A DNA stretch of 64,000 nt, from NCBI GenBank assembly GCA_964544085.1, contig CAZIZT010000003.1, positions 1-64,000 on the forward strand. Reading direction: 5' to 3'. Below are positions 33,106 through 42,175 of the stretch, piece after piece (position 1 is the stretch's first letter; every line of letters starts with the position of its first letter). The notes below the pieces were generated by a model. The model made no database searches. It had not been told where the DNA came from and saw only the letters and a program-made list of their open reading frames with translations. Source of the DNA: CAZIZT01 sp964544085. GTDB taxonomy: Bacteria; Campylobacterota_A; Desulfurellia; Desulfurellales; Hippeaceae. Made by a program: the position numbers and the translations under genes.

Positions 33106-33153
33106 TTGCGAAAAAACACTTTCGCAAAGGAAGTGTTTTTTCGCATTTTTTTT
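33106..33153 (+). terminator. Terminator/attenuator hairpins before pheS
   Basis: A 15-bp stem (33107-33121 with 33131-33145) and a T8 run (33146-33153) form an intrinsic terminator between rplT and pheS. The left arm can instead pair with the loop in an 8-bp hairpin (33106-33113 with 33120-33127), which would disrupt it. No Phe-rich leader peptide or T-box sequence is visible. Confidence 0.75.
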
Positions 33154-33172
33154 AACCTTGCGCGGAGGAGAC

Positions 33173-34183
33173 ATGGATTCAATTAAGAAGGAGTTTGATG
33201 AATCGCTGGAGAAGATAAACGATCATGAGTCATTGAAACAGCTAAAGGCTCGATTTCTTGGTAAAAAAGGTGCCTTAAGAGAGCTGTTTAAACAGATGGC
33301 TTCCATGGATCCTCAACAGAAAAAGGAGTTTGGCCAGCGTATCAATGCATTAAAGGAGTATATAGAGACCAGGATAAAAGAGAAGCAACAGGAAATCAGC
33401 AGAAAGATAAAGGAGGAATCCCTCAGACTTGAACGAATAGATGTTACACTGCCGTCCCGATTGGGCAATTTTGGTTCGTTGCATCCTATAACCAGGACTA
33501 TAATCGAGATAGAGGATATATTCCGGTCGATGGGATTTGATGTGGAAAGTGGTTTTGAGGTGGAGTACGACTTATACAATTTCGAGATGTTGAATATACC
33601 GAAGGAACATCCAGCAAGAGACATGCAAGATACCTTCTATATAGACGATGCAATGCTTCTAAGAACGCACACCTCACCAACCCAGATCCGTGTTATGGAA
33701 AAGAAAAAACCCCCGGTGATGTTTATTTCTCCAGGAAAGGTGTACAGACGCGATTCTGACATTACCCATTCACCGATGTTCCATCAGGTGGAAGGTCTGC
33801 TTGTTGATAAAGGTATAAGATTTTCGGATTTAAAGGGTGTACTATCCGGTTTCTTGAAGAGATTTTTTGGTGATGTGCCGGTGAGATTCAGGCCCAGTTA
33901 CTTTCCTTTTACTGAACCTTCTGCTGAGGTGGATATAGGCTGTATAATTTGCGGCGGAAAAGGTTGCAGGGTGTGCTCTAATACCGGCTACCTTGAGGTA
34001 CTTGGTTGTGGTATGGTACATCCAAACGTGTTAAAGGGCGTAAACTATCCGGATGAGTACACTGGTTTTGCTTTTGGGCTTGGCGTTGAGCGATTTGCAA
34101 TGCTTAAGCACTCCATTGACAACATAAAGCTGTTTTTTGAGAACGATATTCGATTCCTTAGACAGTTTCAGGGGGGATTATGA
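33173..34183 (+). CDS. pheS: Phenylalanyl-tRNA synthetase alpha subunit
   Basis: Catalytic alpha subunit of the alpha2-beta2 class II enzyme. It has an N-terminal coiled coil (about 1-90), motif 1 HPITRTIIEIEDIF, motif 2 region RTHTSPTQIRVM and KVYRRDSDITHSPMFHQVEG, and motif 3 GFAFGLGVERFAMLKH. Unusually, a CIICGGKGCRVCSNTGY Cys cluster lies before motif 3, as in some family members. The ATG at 33173 is preceded by GGAGGA; a TTG 15 nt upstream is less likely. It overlaps pheT by 4 nt. Confidence 0.96.
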   Translation: MDSIKKEFDESLEKINDHESLKQLKARFLGKKGALRELFKQMASMDPQQKKEFGQRINALKEYIETRIKEKQQEISRKIKEESLRLERIDVTLPSRLGNFGSLHPITRTIIEIEDIFRSMGFDVESGFEVEYDLYNFEMLNIPKEHPARDMQDTFYIDDAMLLRTHTSPTQIRVMEKKKPPVMFISPGKVYRRDSDITHSPMFHQVEGLLVDKGIRFSDLKGVLSGFLKRFFGDVPVRFRPSYFPFTEPSAEVDIGCIICGGKGCRVCSNTGYLEVLGCGMVHPNVLKGVNYPDEYTGFAFGLGVERFAMLKHSIDNIKLFFENDIRFLRQFQGGL

Positions 34184-36537
34184 GAGTCTCATATAGATGG
34201 CTCAGCGAATTTGTAGATCTCCAACTTGATCCTGATGAGCTCGCTGAGCAACTCACAATGGCTGGCCTTGAGGTGGACAGCGTAAAGAAAGTGCAGACGC
34301 ACGGAAGCGTTGTTGGTGAGATAGTTGAGCTATCAAGAAAGGGGAATCTTTGTCTTGCAAAGGTTAATATAGGATCACGTGAGCTTGATATTGTTACGGC
34401 GGATAGCTCTGTCGAGAAGGGTCAGAAGTATCCTGTGGTTTTGGCCGGAAGCAAGGTTGGTGATAGGGTAATAGAAAAAAGGAGATTCGGCGATTTTGTG
34501 AGTGAAGGCATGATGTTATCAGCCGAGGAAATGGGTATAGAGGAGGATTCAACGACCCTTCTGAAGCTTGATGGATCTTTTGCAAATGGCACACCTCTTG
34601 ACACTATTGATGAATTTGACGATTACATAATAGAGCTTGAGTTAACACCCAATAGAGCGGATGCACTCAGCATTTTGGGTATTGCAAGGGAGGTAAGGGC
34701 GCTAACCGGTGCAGATATACGCATGCCAGAACTCACCTATGTGGAGACTGACAGGCGTATTGATGAAGTAATAGGTGTGGAGGTTAAGAGCCCCAGAAAG
34801 TGCCCAAGATACACCTTGTATGTTGCCGATGTAGAGGTAAAAGAGGCGCCGTTTGTAATTCGGCTGAGATTGATGAAGAGTGGGATCAGGCCTATTAATA
34901 GCGTTGTTGACATAACAAACTACGTCCTTATGGCGCTGGGTCAGCCGCTTCACGCTTTCGATCTCAACAGGCTTGAAGGCAACATTATTGTTAGGGATGC
35001 TATGCCAAACGAAGAGATAGTGGCACTGGATGGCAAAAGCTATAAACTTGATGGTACAATGCTTGTTATTGCCGATGAAAAGAAACCTGTAGCGATTGCC
35101 GGTGTAATGGGCTCTGAGGATTCAAGTGTTATAGAGACAACGGGGACAATAGCACTTGAAAGTGCACACTTCGATCCGGTGAGTATACGTTTGACTGCGA
35201 GGAAGTTGAAGCTCCATACAGAGGCATCCCATAGGTTTGAGAGGGGCGTTGACCCAAACTTGTGCCTGGTGGCAAGCCAATACGCCCTATCTTTGTTGTG
35301 TAAACACTCTGGCGCATCGGTTTATAGAGGTTATATCGATGCTAAAAGTACAGAGTTTGAGCCACTTCAACTGAATGTGTCCCCGAAATGGGTTAATGAG
35401 TTTCTTGGAAGTGATTTTGATGAAAAACAGATGGTGGAGGTACTTAAGAGACTTGGATTTGAGCCTAAAAAGGAACAGTCTGACATTGTGGTAAGGGTGC
35501 CTACCTATCGGTTTGATATTGGTATGGAAGCTGATATAGCTGAGGAGATAGCAAGAATAATAGGATACGATAAGATAGATTCCACTTTACCCGTGGTGCA
35601 TAGTAGTTTCAAGGATTTCAAGCCAGTAGATAGGCTTAAAAGGTCTGTAACAAAAACGTTGGCTGACCTTGGTTTGCACGAGGTAATTAATTATGCCTTT
35701 GTCAACAGCGTAAGACTGGAACTGTTTGACCGGCAGAGGGAGAGATTCCTTTTTTTGAAGAATCCGCTTGTTGAAGACCAGAATGTTATGCGCACAACAC
35801 TCCTTGTGGGTATGATGGAGAACCTGAAACTCAATATAAGCAAGGGTGCGAGGAGTGTGGCGGTTTTTGAAACAGGCAGGGTTTTCTTTAAGAAGGACAG
35901 CGGTAGTGAAGAGTATGACAGGATAGCTGCTCTAATGTGGGGACTTGCAGAGTTTAGCTGGTTTGAGAGTCAACGGTTTTTCGATTTTTACGATATAAAG
36001 GCCATCAGTGATGCGATTGCAAAACTGTGTGGCTTGAGGTTCAACTATAGACCTTCGCAGCGGGTGTTTTTGCATCCTGGTAGAAGTGCTGAAGTATATG
36101 TGGATGAGGAAAATGTGGGTTTTGTTGGTGAGTTGCATCCAGACGTGTATGACGCCTACCAGATACGTTTCGACAGAAAGGCTCGAATACTGGTTTGTGA
36201 GCTGGATCTTGCCAGATTGGCGCAAATGATGAATCTTGATGTGAAGTATGTTCGCCTGCCCAGACTTCCAACAGTGGTTAGGGATCTTGCCATTGTAGTG
36301 GACAAATCTATTCCCGCAAGCGAAATACAGCTTGTTATAGAGTCATTTGAACCGGTATTTGAGGTGGTGCTCTTTGATGTATACGACAGGCTTGAGGATA
36401 ACTCAAAGAGAAGCCTGACATTCAGAATAGTGCTTAAAAACGATGCTAAGACCTTCACGGATCAGGAGATAGACGAGATAATATCAGAAATCTTCGAAAG
36501 GCTGAAGGAGCGCTTTAACGCCACGCTTAGGGGGTAG
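34180..36537 (+). CDS. pheT: Phenylalanyl-tRNA synthetase beta subunit
   Basis: Beta subunit of PheRS (785 aa): an EMAP/OB-fold N-terminal tRNA-binding domain (about 40-150), the B3/B4 editing domain (about 205-370, with ALDGKSYKLDG and AIAGVMGSEDSSV), the B5 domain, the inactive synthetase-like core and the C-terminal ferredoxin-fold anticodon-binding domain (from about 690). It is coupled to pheS by an ATGA overlap. Confidence 0.96.
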   Translation: MRVSYRWLSEFVDLQLDPDELAEQLTMAGLEVDSVKKVQTHGSVVGEIVELSRKGNLCLAKVNIGSRELDIVTADSSVEKGQKYPVVLAGSKVGDRVIEKRRFGDFVSEGMMLSAEEMGIEEDSTTLLKLDGSFANGTPLDTIDEFDDYIIELELTPNRADALSILGIAREVRALTGADIRMPELTYVETDRRIDEVIGVEVKSPRKCPRYTLYVADVEVKEAPFVIRLRLMKSGIRPINSVVDITNYVLMALGQPLHAFDLNRLEGNIIVRDAMPNEEIVALDGKSYKLDGTMLVIADEKKPVAIAGVMGSEDSSVIETTGTIALESAHFDPVSIRLTARKLKLHTEASHRFERGVDPNLCLVASQYALSLLCKHSGASVYRGYIDAKSTEFEPLQLNVSPKWVNEFLGSDFDEKQMVEVLKRLGFEPKKEQSDIVVRVPTYRFDIGMEADIAEEIARIIGYDKIDSTLPVVHSSFKDFKPVDRLKRSVTKTLADLGLHEVINYAFVNSVRLELFDRQRERFLFLKNPLVEDQNVMRTTLLVGMMENLKLNISKGARSVAVFETGRVFFKKDSGSEEYDRIAALMWGLAEFSWFESQRFFDFYDIKAISDAIAKLCGLRFNYRPSQRVFLHPGRSAEVYVDEENVGFVGELHPDVYDAYQIRFDRKARILVCELDLARLAQMMNLDVKYVRLPRLPTVVRDLAIVVDKSIPASEIQLVIESFEPVFEVVLFDVYDRLEDNSKRSLTFRIVLKNDAKTFTDQEIDEIISEIFERLKERFNATLRG

Positions 36538-36538
36538 T

Positions 36539-39325
36539 ATGGAATACAAAGATACATTGCTTTTGCCAAAAACGGATTTTCCTATGAAAGCCAATCTCAC
36601 CAAGAAAGAACCGGAGATGCTGAAATGGTGGGATGAAAACAGGATCTATGAAAAGATAATACGCTCCAGGGAAGGCAGAGAGAAGTTCGTGTTACACGAT
36701 GGTCCCCCTTATGCAAATGGCCACATTCACATGGGACATGTCTTGAATAAGGTGTTGAAGGATATAGTTGTAAAATCAAAAACAATGTTTGGCTACCTGG
36801 CTCCTTATGTACCGGGCTGGGATTGCCATGGTTTACCCATCGAACACAATATCGAAAAGGAACTGGGGAAGGCGAAAAAAAACGCAATGAGCAAAGCTCA
36901 GTTTAGAAAACTCTGCAGGGATTATGCGACAAAGTATATCGGCGTTCAGAAAGAGGAATTCAAGCGTCTCGGTGTTTTTGGGGACTGGGACAATCCTTAC
37001 CTTACGATGGATTATCTCTATGAAGCAGATACACTGAGGGAACTGGGCAAGTTTGTTGAAAAAGGACTCGTATATAAGCAGAAAAAACCTGTTTACTGGT
37101 GTACTTCGTGCAAAACAGCGCTTGCCCTGGCTGAGGTTGAGTATCAGGATGATGAAAGCGATTCCATCTATGTGCGTTTCGATTTTATAAGCGATCTTGC
37201 CAGCGAGGATAGACGCTTTCTGGGCATGGCAGTCTCTGCTCTTATATGGACAACAACACCGTGGACAATACCCGCCAATCTGGCTGTCTGTGTTAATCCA
37301 GATTTCGACTATGCCTTCGTAAAGGTTGAGGATAGGCTTGTCTATCTTGTTGCAGCTGCATTGGTGGAAACTTTGATGGAGAAATTCGGCATTGGCAGGT
37401 ATGAAATTATAAAGAGTGTTAAAGGTAAGCAACTTGAGGGATATATACTTGCTCATCCGCTTTATGATAGAGAATCTCCCATAATACTGGGAGATCATGT
37501 TACGCTTGATGCTGGTACGGGCCTTGTTCATACAGCGCCTGGACATGGCGAGGAAGACTACGCGGTTGCCCGGAAGTATCATTTACCTATCTACTCCCCT
37601 GTAGACGATGATGGCAGGTATGAAGCCGACCTTGAAATGTTCGGTGGTATGAGTGTTTTTGAAGCAAATCCGCGCATTATTGAGACCCTGAAAAACAGAG
37701 GTATGCTCATAAAGAAAGAGAAGATAGTTCACTCCTATCCGCATTGTTGGCGCTGTAAGAGTCCAATTATATTCAGATCCACGGAACAGTGGTTTATCTC
37801 TATAGATAAGGATGGTTTGAGAAAAAAGGCGCTGGAAGAGATAGATAGGACCCAGTGGATACCAGCCTGGGGCAGGAACAGGATCTACTCTATGATGGAA
37901 GTACGGCCCGACTGGTGTATCTCCAGACAGAGAGCATGGGGAGTGCCAATAGCTCTGTTTAAATGCAAGAAATGTGGCAAGGTTCAGTTTGACAGAAAGC
38001 TTGTGGATCTTGTGGCAGACAAGATAGAGGAACACGGAGCAGATGTCTGGTTTGAACATGATCCGGACTACTTTTTGCCCGAGGGCTACCGCTGTTCTTG
38101 TGGTAGCACAGAATTTGAAAAGGAGATGGACATACTGGATGTCTGGTTTGATTCTGGCGTATCTCATGCAGCTGTCCTTGAAAGAAGAGAGGAACTGAAA
38201 TGGCCGGCTGATATGTATCTGGAGGGTAGTGACCAGCACCGTGGTTGGTTTCACTCTTCTTTGCTTGAGTCGGTTGGCACGAGGGGTAGGGCACCTTACC
38301 GCTCGGTATTGACGCACGGCTTTGTTGTGGACTCGAAGGGCAGAAAGATGAGTAAATCCCTTGGCAATGTAATTGCACCCGATAAGATAATCAACAAGTA
38401 CGGGGCTGAGCTTCTGCGTTTATGGGCTTCAGCCACCGATTACCGAGATGACGTACGCCTTTCCGATGAAATTATGAGAAGGCTTGTGGATAACTACAGA
38501 AAGATAAGGAACACCATAAGATTTCTGCTGGGCAATCTCCACGATTTTGATGTTTCCCAATCTTTGCCCTACGAGAAACTTGAGGAGATAGATCGGTGGG
38601 TGCTCGCTGAGACTGAAAAGCTTAAAGAGCGATTGAGGAAGGCTTATGCCGACTATGATTTTCATGTAATATACAGGGAGATGACAAACTACTGCATTAC
38701 GATACTCTCATCTTTCTATCTGGACATCCTCAAGGATAGGCTTTACTGTGACGCTAAAGCTTCCAACAGGAGGCTTTCAGCACAGACGGCGATGCATGAG
38801 ATATTAAGAGTGATCGTATTTTACATGGCGCCGATACTCTCGTTTACAGCCGAGGAAGCATACTCTTATATGGATGGGGACAAGCCCAGCGTCCATGCCG
38901 AAGAGTTTGTACCACTCTATGAGCACTATAGGGATCCTGAGCTTGTGGAGAAATGGCGAAAGCTCAGGCAATTGAAGAGTGTGACGGATAAAGCGCTCGA
39001 GCTTGCAAGGAGTGAAAAACTGATAGGTAACTCCCTTGAGGCTGACGTGTATGTCGAGGTAAAGAACGAAGATATCAAAAACGTGATTTCTGGTGTGGAC
39101 AGCAGAGCTCTTGCGGATATTTGTATTGTTTCCCATTTTATCACAGGTAAACCGCAGGAATATCTAAAACTCTTCGACGATGAGGAGAACGGGGTCAGGG
39201 TTTACGTTACCAAGGCGAGGGGCAAGAAGTGTCAACGATGCTGGAGATACGATGATAGTGTTGGTAACAACGCTACGAATGAGGAGATCTGTGATAGGTG
39301 CTACAATGTTGTCCATCCCGAATAA
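36539..39325 (+). CDS. ileS: Isoleucyl-tRNA synthetase
   Basis: Class I synthetase (928 aa) charging tRNA-Ile, with an editing domain against valine. The HIGH motif appears as GHIHMGH (about 63), the editing domain includes TTTPWTIPANLAV and GTGLVHTAPGHGEEDY, and KMSKS is GRKMSKSLGN (about 600). A C-terminal zinc finger CQRCW...CDRCY is present. It starts 1 nt after pheT. This is the bacterial zinc-finger-bearing IleS type. Confidence 0.96.
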   Translation: MEYKDTLLLPKTDFPMKANLTKKEPEMLKWWDENRIYEKIIRSREGREKFVLHDGPPYANGHIHMGHVLNKVLKDIVVKSKTMFGYLAPYVPGWDCHGLPIEHNIEKELGKAKKNAMSKAQFRKLCRDYATKYIGVQKEEFKRLGVFGDWDNPYLTMDYLYEADTLRELGKFVEKGLVYKQKKPVYWCTSCKTALALAEVEYQDDESDSIYVRFDFISDLASEDRRFLGMAVSALIWTTTPWTIPANLAVCVNPDFDYAFVKVEDRLVYLVAAALVETLMEKFGIGRYEIIKSVKGKQLEGYILAHPLYDRESPIILGDHVTLDAGTGLVHTAPGHGEEDYAVARKYHLPIYSPVDDDGRYEADLEMFGGMSVFEANPRIIETLKNRGMLIKKEKIVHSYPHCWRCKSPIIFRSTEQWFISIDKDGLRKKALEEIDRTQWIPAWGRNRIYSMMEVRPDWCISRQRAWGVPIALFKCKKCGKVQFDRKLVDLVADKIEEHGADVWFEHDPDYFLPEGYRCSCGSTEFEKEMDILDVWFDSGVSHAAVLERREELKWPADMYLEGSDQHRGWFHSSLLESVGTRGRAPYRSVLTHGFVVDSKGRKMSKSLGNVIAPDKIINKYGAELLRLWASATDYRDDVRLSDEIMRRLVDNYRKIRNTIRFLLGNLHDFDVSQSLPYEKLEEIDRWVLAETEKLKERLRKAYADYDFHVIYREMTNYCITILSSFYLDILKDRLYCDAKASNRRLSAQTAMHEILRVIVFYMAPILSFTAEEAYSYMDGDKPSVHAEEFVPLYEHYRDPELVEKWRKLRQLKSVTDKALELARSEKLIGNSLEADVYVEVKNEDIKNVISGVDSRALADICIVSHFITGKPQEYLKLFDDEENGVRVYVTKARGKKCQRCWRYDDSVGNNATNEEICDRCYNVVHPE

Positions 39326-39336
39326 GGAGAAGGAGT

Positions 39337-39936
39337 ATGGATCTTTCGCTTAAAGAGGGAGAGTTTCTGGTCAGACTCGCCAGGGCTGCTATAGTTTACT
39401 ATTTCAAGGAAGGCAGGCCGATGAAAAGACCGGCTGAATACCCTCCTGTACTCGAAGAGAAGCGTGGTGTATTTGTTACGCTCAACACATATCCTGAACG
39501 TAGATTGAGGGGTTGCATAGGACATCCTCTTGCATATGAGGCTTTAATTGATGCAACTATCTCTTCGGCGATTTCTGCTGCCTTTTCGGATCCGCGTTTT
39601 CCACCCTTGAGCGTGGAGGAGTTAAATACCGTGGTAGTTGAAGTAACCGTTCTTTCGCCGATGATACCGCTTGATAAGACAAGACCCTATGAGGAACAGA
39701 TAAAGGTGGGTCGGGACGGTCTGTTTATTGTTTGTGGAGCAAACAGTGGATTGCTATTGCCACAGGTGCCGGTAGAGTGGCACTGGGATGAGAAGGAGTT
39801 TCTTGATCAGATCTGTGTTAAGGCTGCTCTTGCGCCGGGATGCTACAGGAGTCCCGCATGTGATCTATACAGGTTTACAGGACAGATCTTTGAAGAAACC
39901 ACACCAAACGGTGATGTTATTGAAAAAGCGATATAA
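39337..39936 (+). CDS. AMMECR1-domain protein
   Basis: Protein of 199 aa in the AMMECR1 family (AmmeMemoRadiSam system protein A). The hallmark RLRGCIGHPLAYE, conserved from bacteria to humans, is present. In prokaryotes the family is often encoded with a MEMO1-type protein and a radical-SAM enzyme; neither is next to it here. Biochemical function is not established. The ATG at 39337 follows GGAGAAGGAG, overriding a longer frame that starts inside ileS. Confidence 0.88.
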   Translation: MDLSLKEGEFLVRLARAAIVYYFKEGRPMKRPAEYPPVLEEKRGVFVTLNTYPERRLRGCIGHPLAYEALIDATISSAISAAFSDPRFPPLSVEELNTVVVEVTVLSPMIPLDKTRPYEEQIKVGRDGLFIVCGANSGLLLPQVPVEWHWDEKEFLDQICVKAALAPGCYRSPACDLYRFTGQIFEETTPNGDVIEKAI

Positions 39937-39950
39937 GAGGAGGCGTTTAA

Positions 39951-40514
39951 ATGGAGGATATTTTAAAGAAGTACAAAGCTATGCTGGATGATGAGGTTGT
40001 ACAGATAAAGACCAGAATCAGGTCCAGTGGTAAGGTGGAAGAGGAACTGGAGAGAATAAGGGATGAGCTTGCCAGATGGGGTAAGGAACACCTTTCCAAA
40101 CTGTTTCTTGAGCTGAAGGGCCTTGTTGAGAAGAATAATCCAGAGTTTATTGAGAAAAATCCAGAGAAATGGGAAACGATGCTCGATAAAGCTGAAGCCC
40201 TAACAGAGTATGGCCTTTATGTTGCACCTGTGGATCTGTTGAAGGGTGAAGATGCTGCTTCAAAAGCAATATACGTGGGAGCAGGTGCGCTTGTTGGTAG
40301 TCTTGTTTTGACAAAGGTGCTAACCGGCAAGGTTAGGTTGTTTCCATCATTTGTGGTCTCACTGGCAAGCGGTGGTGCTTCCTACTATCTGTTGAATATA
40401 GGCAAAGAAGATGAGATAAAGAACACCGTTGTGGGTTACATTGATGATGCAAAGGAGTGGATAGAGACAGCGTTTGAAAATATGTACAAAATATTCAAAG
40501 ATGCCGCTGCGTAG
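39951..40514 (+). CDS. Unrecognised protein, coiled coil plus membrane hairpin
   Basis: I do not recognise this 187-residue protein. The N-terminal 90 residues are a charged coiled coil rich in Lys, Glu and Arg, followed by two hydrophobic segments (about 105-122 and 128-148, Gly/Ala/Ser-rich) and an acidic amphipathic tail. There is no signal peptide. The architecture suggests an inner-membrane protein with a cytoplasmic coiled coil. It has a GGAGG ribosome site and is followed by an overlapping lipoprotein gene. Confidence 0.72.
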   Translation: MEDILKKYKAMLDDEVVQIKTRIRSSGKVEEELERIRDELARWGKEHLSKLFLELKGLVEKNNPEFIEKNPEKWETMLDKAEALTEYGLYVAPVDLLKGEDAASKAIYVGAGALVGSLVLTKVLTGKVRLFPSFVVSLASGGASYYLLNIGKEDEIKNTVVGYIDDAKEWIETAFENMYKIFKDAAA

Positions 40515-41052
40515 TGCCTTACTGATAGTATTTTTACTGGTTGTTTATTCCTGTTCAACGGGTGTTAAGTACCCGGCATACAGGCTATCGGAGAGAGCAA
40601 AACACCGCAGGTTACCAGGCAAACAACAGCAAGCTCCACGCCGTTTTGTGAAGAAGAGCTCAACCTATCTGCATCAGGGTGTTGTGCTTCTAAAGCGCCA
40701 CAGGTGCGCAGAGGCGATTAGTTTTTTTAAAAGCTTCGATTCTTTCAGGTCGCGCTATTGCTTGCTTGTGGCCTACGGCATTTGCGGTCGCTATGCTGCC
40801 GCTGGCAGGATTTTTCGTTCTCTTGCCGATATGGCGTTGAGCAACAGGTGGGAAGCGCGCCTTTATGCTACTTATGGTCTCTTTCTCTGCCTGCAAAAGA
40901 GTCGACAGTGCAGGGATTATGTGACGGTTGCCTATGCATATGATTCGAAAAACAGCGTTGCTGTGAGACTTTTGCGCTCTATGCATATAAACAGCTACAG
41001 GCGCAGGGCTTACTTTAATACGCTATACGGATGGTGTGAAAATGGTGAGTGA
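40501..41052 (+). CDS. Putative lipoprotein with TPR-like helices
   Basis: Unrecognised 183-residue protein. Starting at ATG 40501 it begins with a lipoprotein signal (MPLRSALLIVFLLVVYSCST, Cys18 as the lipid site). The mature part is basic and alternates Tyr/Ala/Leu-rich helices (HQGVVLLKRHRCAEAISFF, AYGICGRYAAAGRIF) that resemble tetratricopeptide repeats, with about seven Cys. It overlaps the upstream gene by 14 nt and the DUF59 gene by 11 nt, so these small genes are probably co-translated. A secretion or envelope-assembly role is possible. Confidence 0.65.
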   Translation: MPLRSALLIVFLLVVYSCSTGVKYPAYRLSERAKHRRLPGKQQQAPRRFVKKSSTYLHQGVVLLKRHRCAEAISFFKSFDSFRSRYCLLVAYGICGRYAAAGRIFRSLADMALSNRWEARLYATYGLFLCLQKSRQCRDYVTVAYAYDSKNSVAVRLLRSMHINSYRRRAYFNTLYGWCENGE

Positions 41053-41293
41053 GGATGAAATCATAGATAAGCTGAAAGAGATCCGTGACCCGTCGGTATC
41101 CACGGAAAATCTGTTTGAATTGGGGCTTGTACGTTTAATAAATATTGAAAACGGCAGGGTAAGTGTTCTGGTAAGGGCAATCAATCAGCACTGTCCATCG
41201 GGATTCAAAATCATCGAGATGGTAAGGGAGAAACTACTCCAGATGGATGGTGTGGATGAAGTCGATGTAAAATTGACATTTGAAAGTATCTAA
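41042..41293 (+). CDS. MIP18/DUF59-family protein
   Basis: A protein of 83-85 aa in the MIP18 (DUF59, SufT/PaaD-like) family, which assists Fe-S cluster delivery. Family features are the start KLKEIRDPSVS and the Cys-containing NQHCPSGFKIIEMV (Cys in the CPS turn), with VDVKLTFES at the end. The ATG at 41042 is chosen over a GTG 6 nt upstream; neither has a strong ribosome site, so coupling to the overlapping lipoprotein gene is likely. Its stop codon overlaps that of the convergent gene. Confidence 0.8.
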   Translation: MVSEDEIIDKLKEIRDPSVSTENLFELGLVRLINIENGRVSVLVRAINQHCPSGFKIIEMVREKLLQMDGVDEVDVKLTFESI

Positions 41294-41742
41294 GTTGTTT
41301 TTTTAACTTTCTGGGCAAGATATCTGTAAAATAGTGTCGCCAGACCTATAGCTATAATAAGTCTGAAAATAATTATGTAGATACCGTTTGCACCTATTGC
41401 CACAAAGACAAGCGTATCCTCAATTATGGCGTGGCACATGGATAGAAAAATAGCTGTTAGGAGTATGTCTGAATGCGACAGTTGTTGTTTTTTCAATTGC
41501 GAAATCAGAATGCCTGAGCCGTAAGCTATCCCCAACAATATGCCAACCAGCATGGATACACTTGCGTCCTTTGAGAAACCCATGGGTTTGAGAAATAGAT
41601 GCAGGGCAGAAAGCAGCTTTTTGAACCATGCACTTTTTTCGAGAAACTCGTAAGCCACGGTGAGCGGAACTATAATGAGTATGAGTTTTATAGATAGCTT
41701 TGCACTTCCGTACAATGCGTGTATCAGTATTGAGCTATCCAC
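41290..41742 (-). CDS. GATE-domain membrane protein (second half)
   Basis: Polytopic 150-residue protein of the nucleoside-recognition (GATE, SpmA/SpmB-like) type, with about four hydrophobic helices and the family signature MCHAIIEDTLVFVAIGAN. It is paired with an equally small GATE protein immediately upstream (8-nt overlap); such pairs are known and may form one transporter. The substrate is unknown. It is the last gene of a six-gene operon and converges on the DUF59 gene with overlapping stop codons. Confidence 0.75.
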   Translation of the reverse strand: MDSSILIHALYGSAKLSIKLILIIVPLTVAYEFLEKSAWFKKLLSALHLFLKPMGFSKDASVSMLVGILLGIAYGSGILISQLKKQQLSHSDILLTAIFLSMCHAIIEDTLVFVAIGANGIYIIIFRLIIAIGLATLFYRYLAQKVKKTT

Positions 41743-42175
41743 CGTAGATCACCACAAACATCTGATGCATTACAAAGCCAGCCACAAGCGAAACGGCTAT
41801 TCTTAACAGTGTGACGAATATTGGGTTGGCTCCCAACCTTGCCAGTATTGCGCCTTCAACCACAAGGTTATGAGCAATTCCAGACATAAGACCTACAATC
41901 GTTACCTGTTGCCATGTGGGATGAAGCACCACTAAAACCGCAATTGCTGCGTAGAGGTTCACAAGGTAGCCGCTGATAAGCGCTATTGCCATTTTACCGG
42001 AAAGACCAAATAAACCCATAAGAGGCGACAGAAAACTTCCTGCTACATCTGTTACATGCAGCGCATTCAAATAATCAACGGCTATATAAAACGGCACAAT
42101 GGTTTTTATAAGGCTTGCGGATGTGGCAAAGCCGTTTTTCAATCCGTTCTTGAGATTATCTACTGTTGTGCTCAT
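41735..42175 (-). CDS. GATE-domain membrane protein (first half)
   Basis: 146-residue membrane protein of the same nucleoside-recognition/GATE family as its downstream neighbour, with IAHNLVVEGAILARLGANP as the matching signature and helices around 18-35, 45-85 and 120-140. It overlaps the mscS stop by 4 nt and the second GATE gene by 8 nt. The pair probably works as a heterodimeric membrane protein. Function is unassigned in the family. Confidence 0.73.
   Translation of the reverse strand: MSTTVDNLKNGLKNGFATSASLIKTIVPFYIAVDYLNALHVTDVAGSFLSPLMGLFGLSGKMAIALISGYLVNLYAAIAVLVVLHPTWQQVTIVGLMSGIAHNLVVEGAILARLGANPIFVTLLRIAVSLVAGFVMHQMFVVIYGG

Noticed and set aside
33077..33172. T-box riboswitch before pheS
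   Set aside because: No T-box consensus, no specifier-type stem, and the leader is too short; only the two hairpins are visible.
36833..38317. Two long minus-strand frames antisense to ileS
   Set aside because: ileS motifs are clear on the plus strand; these are shadows.
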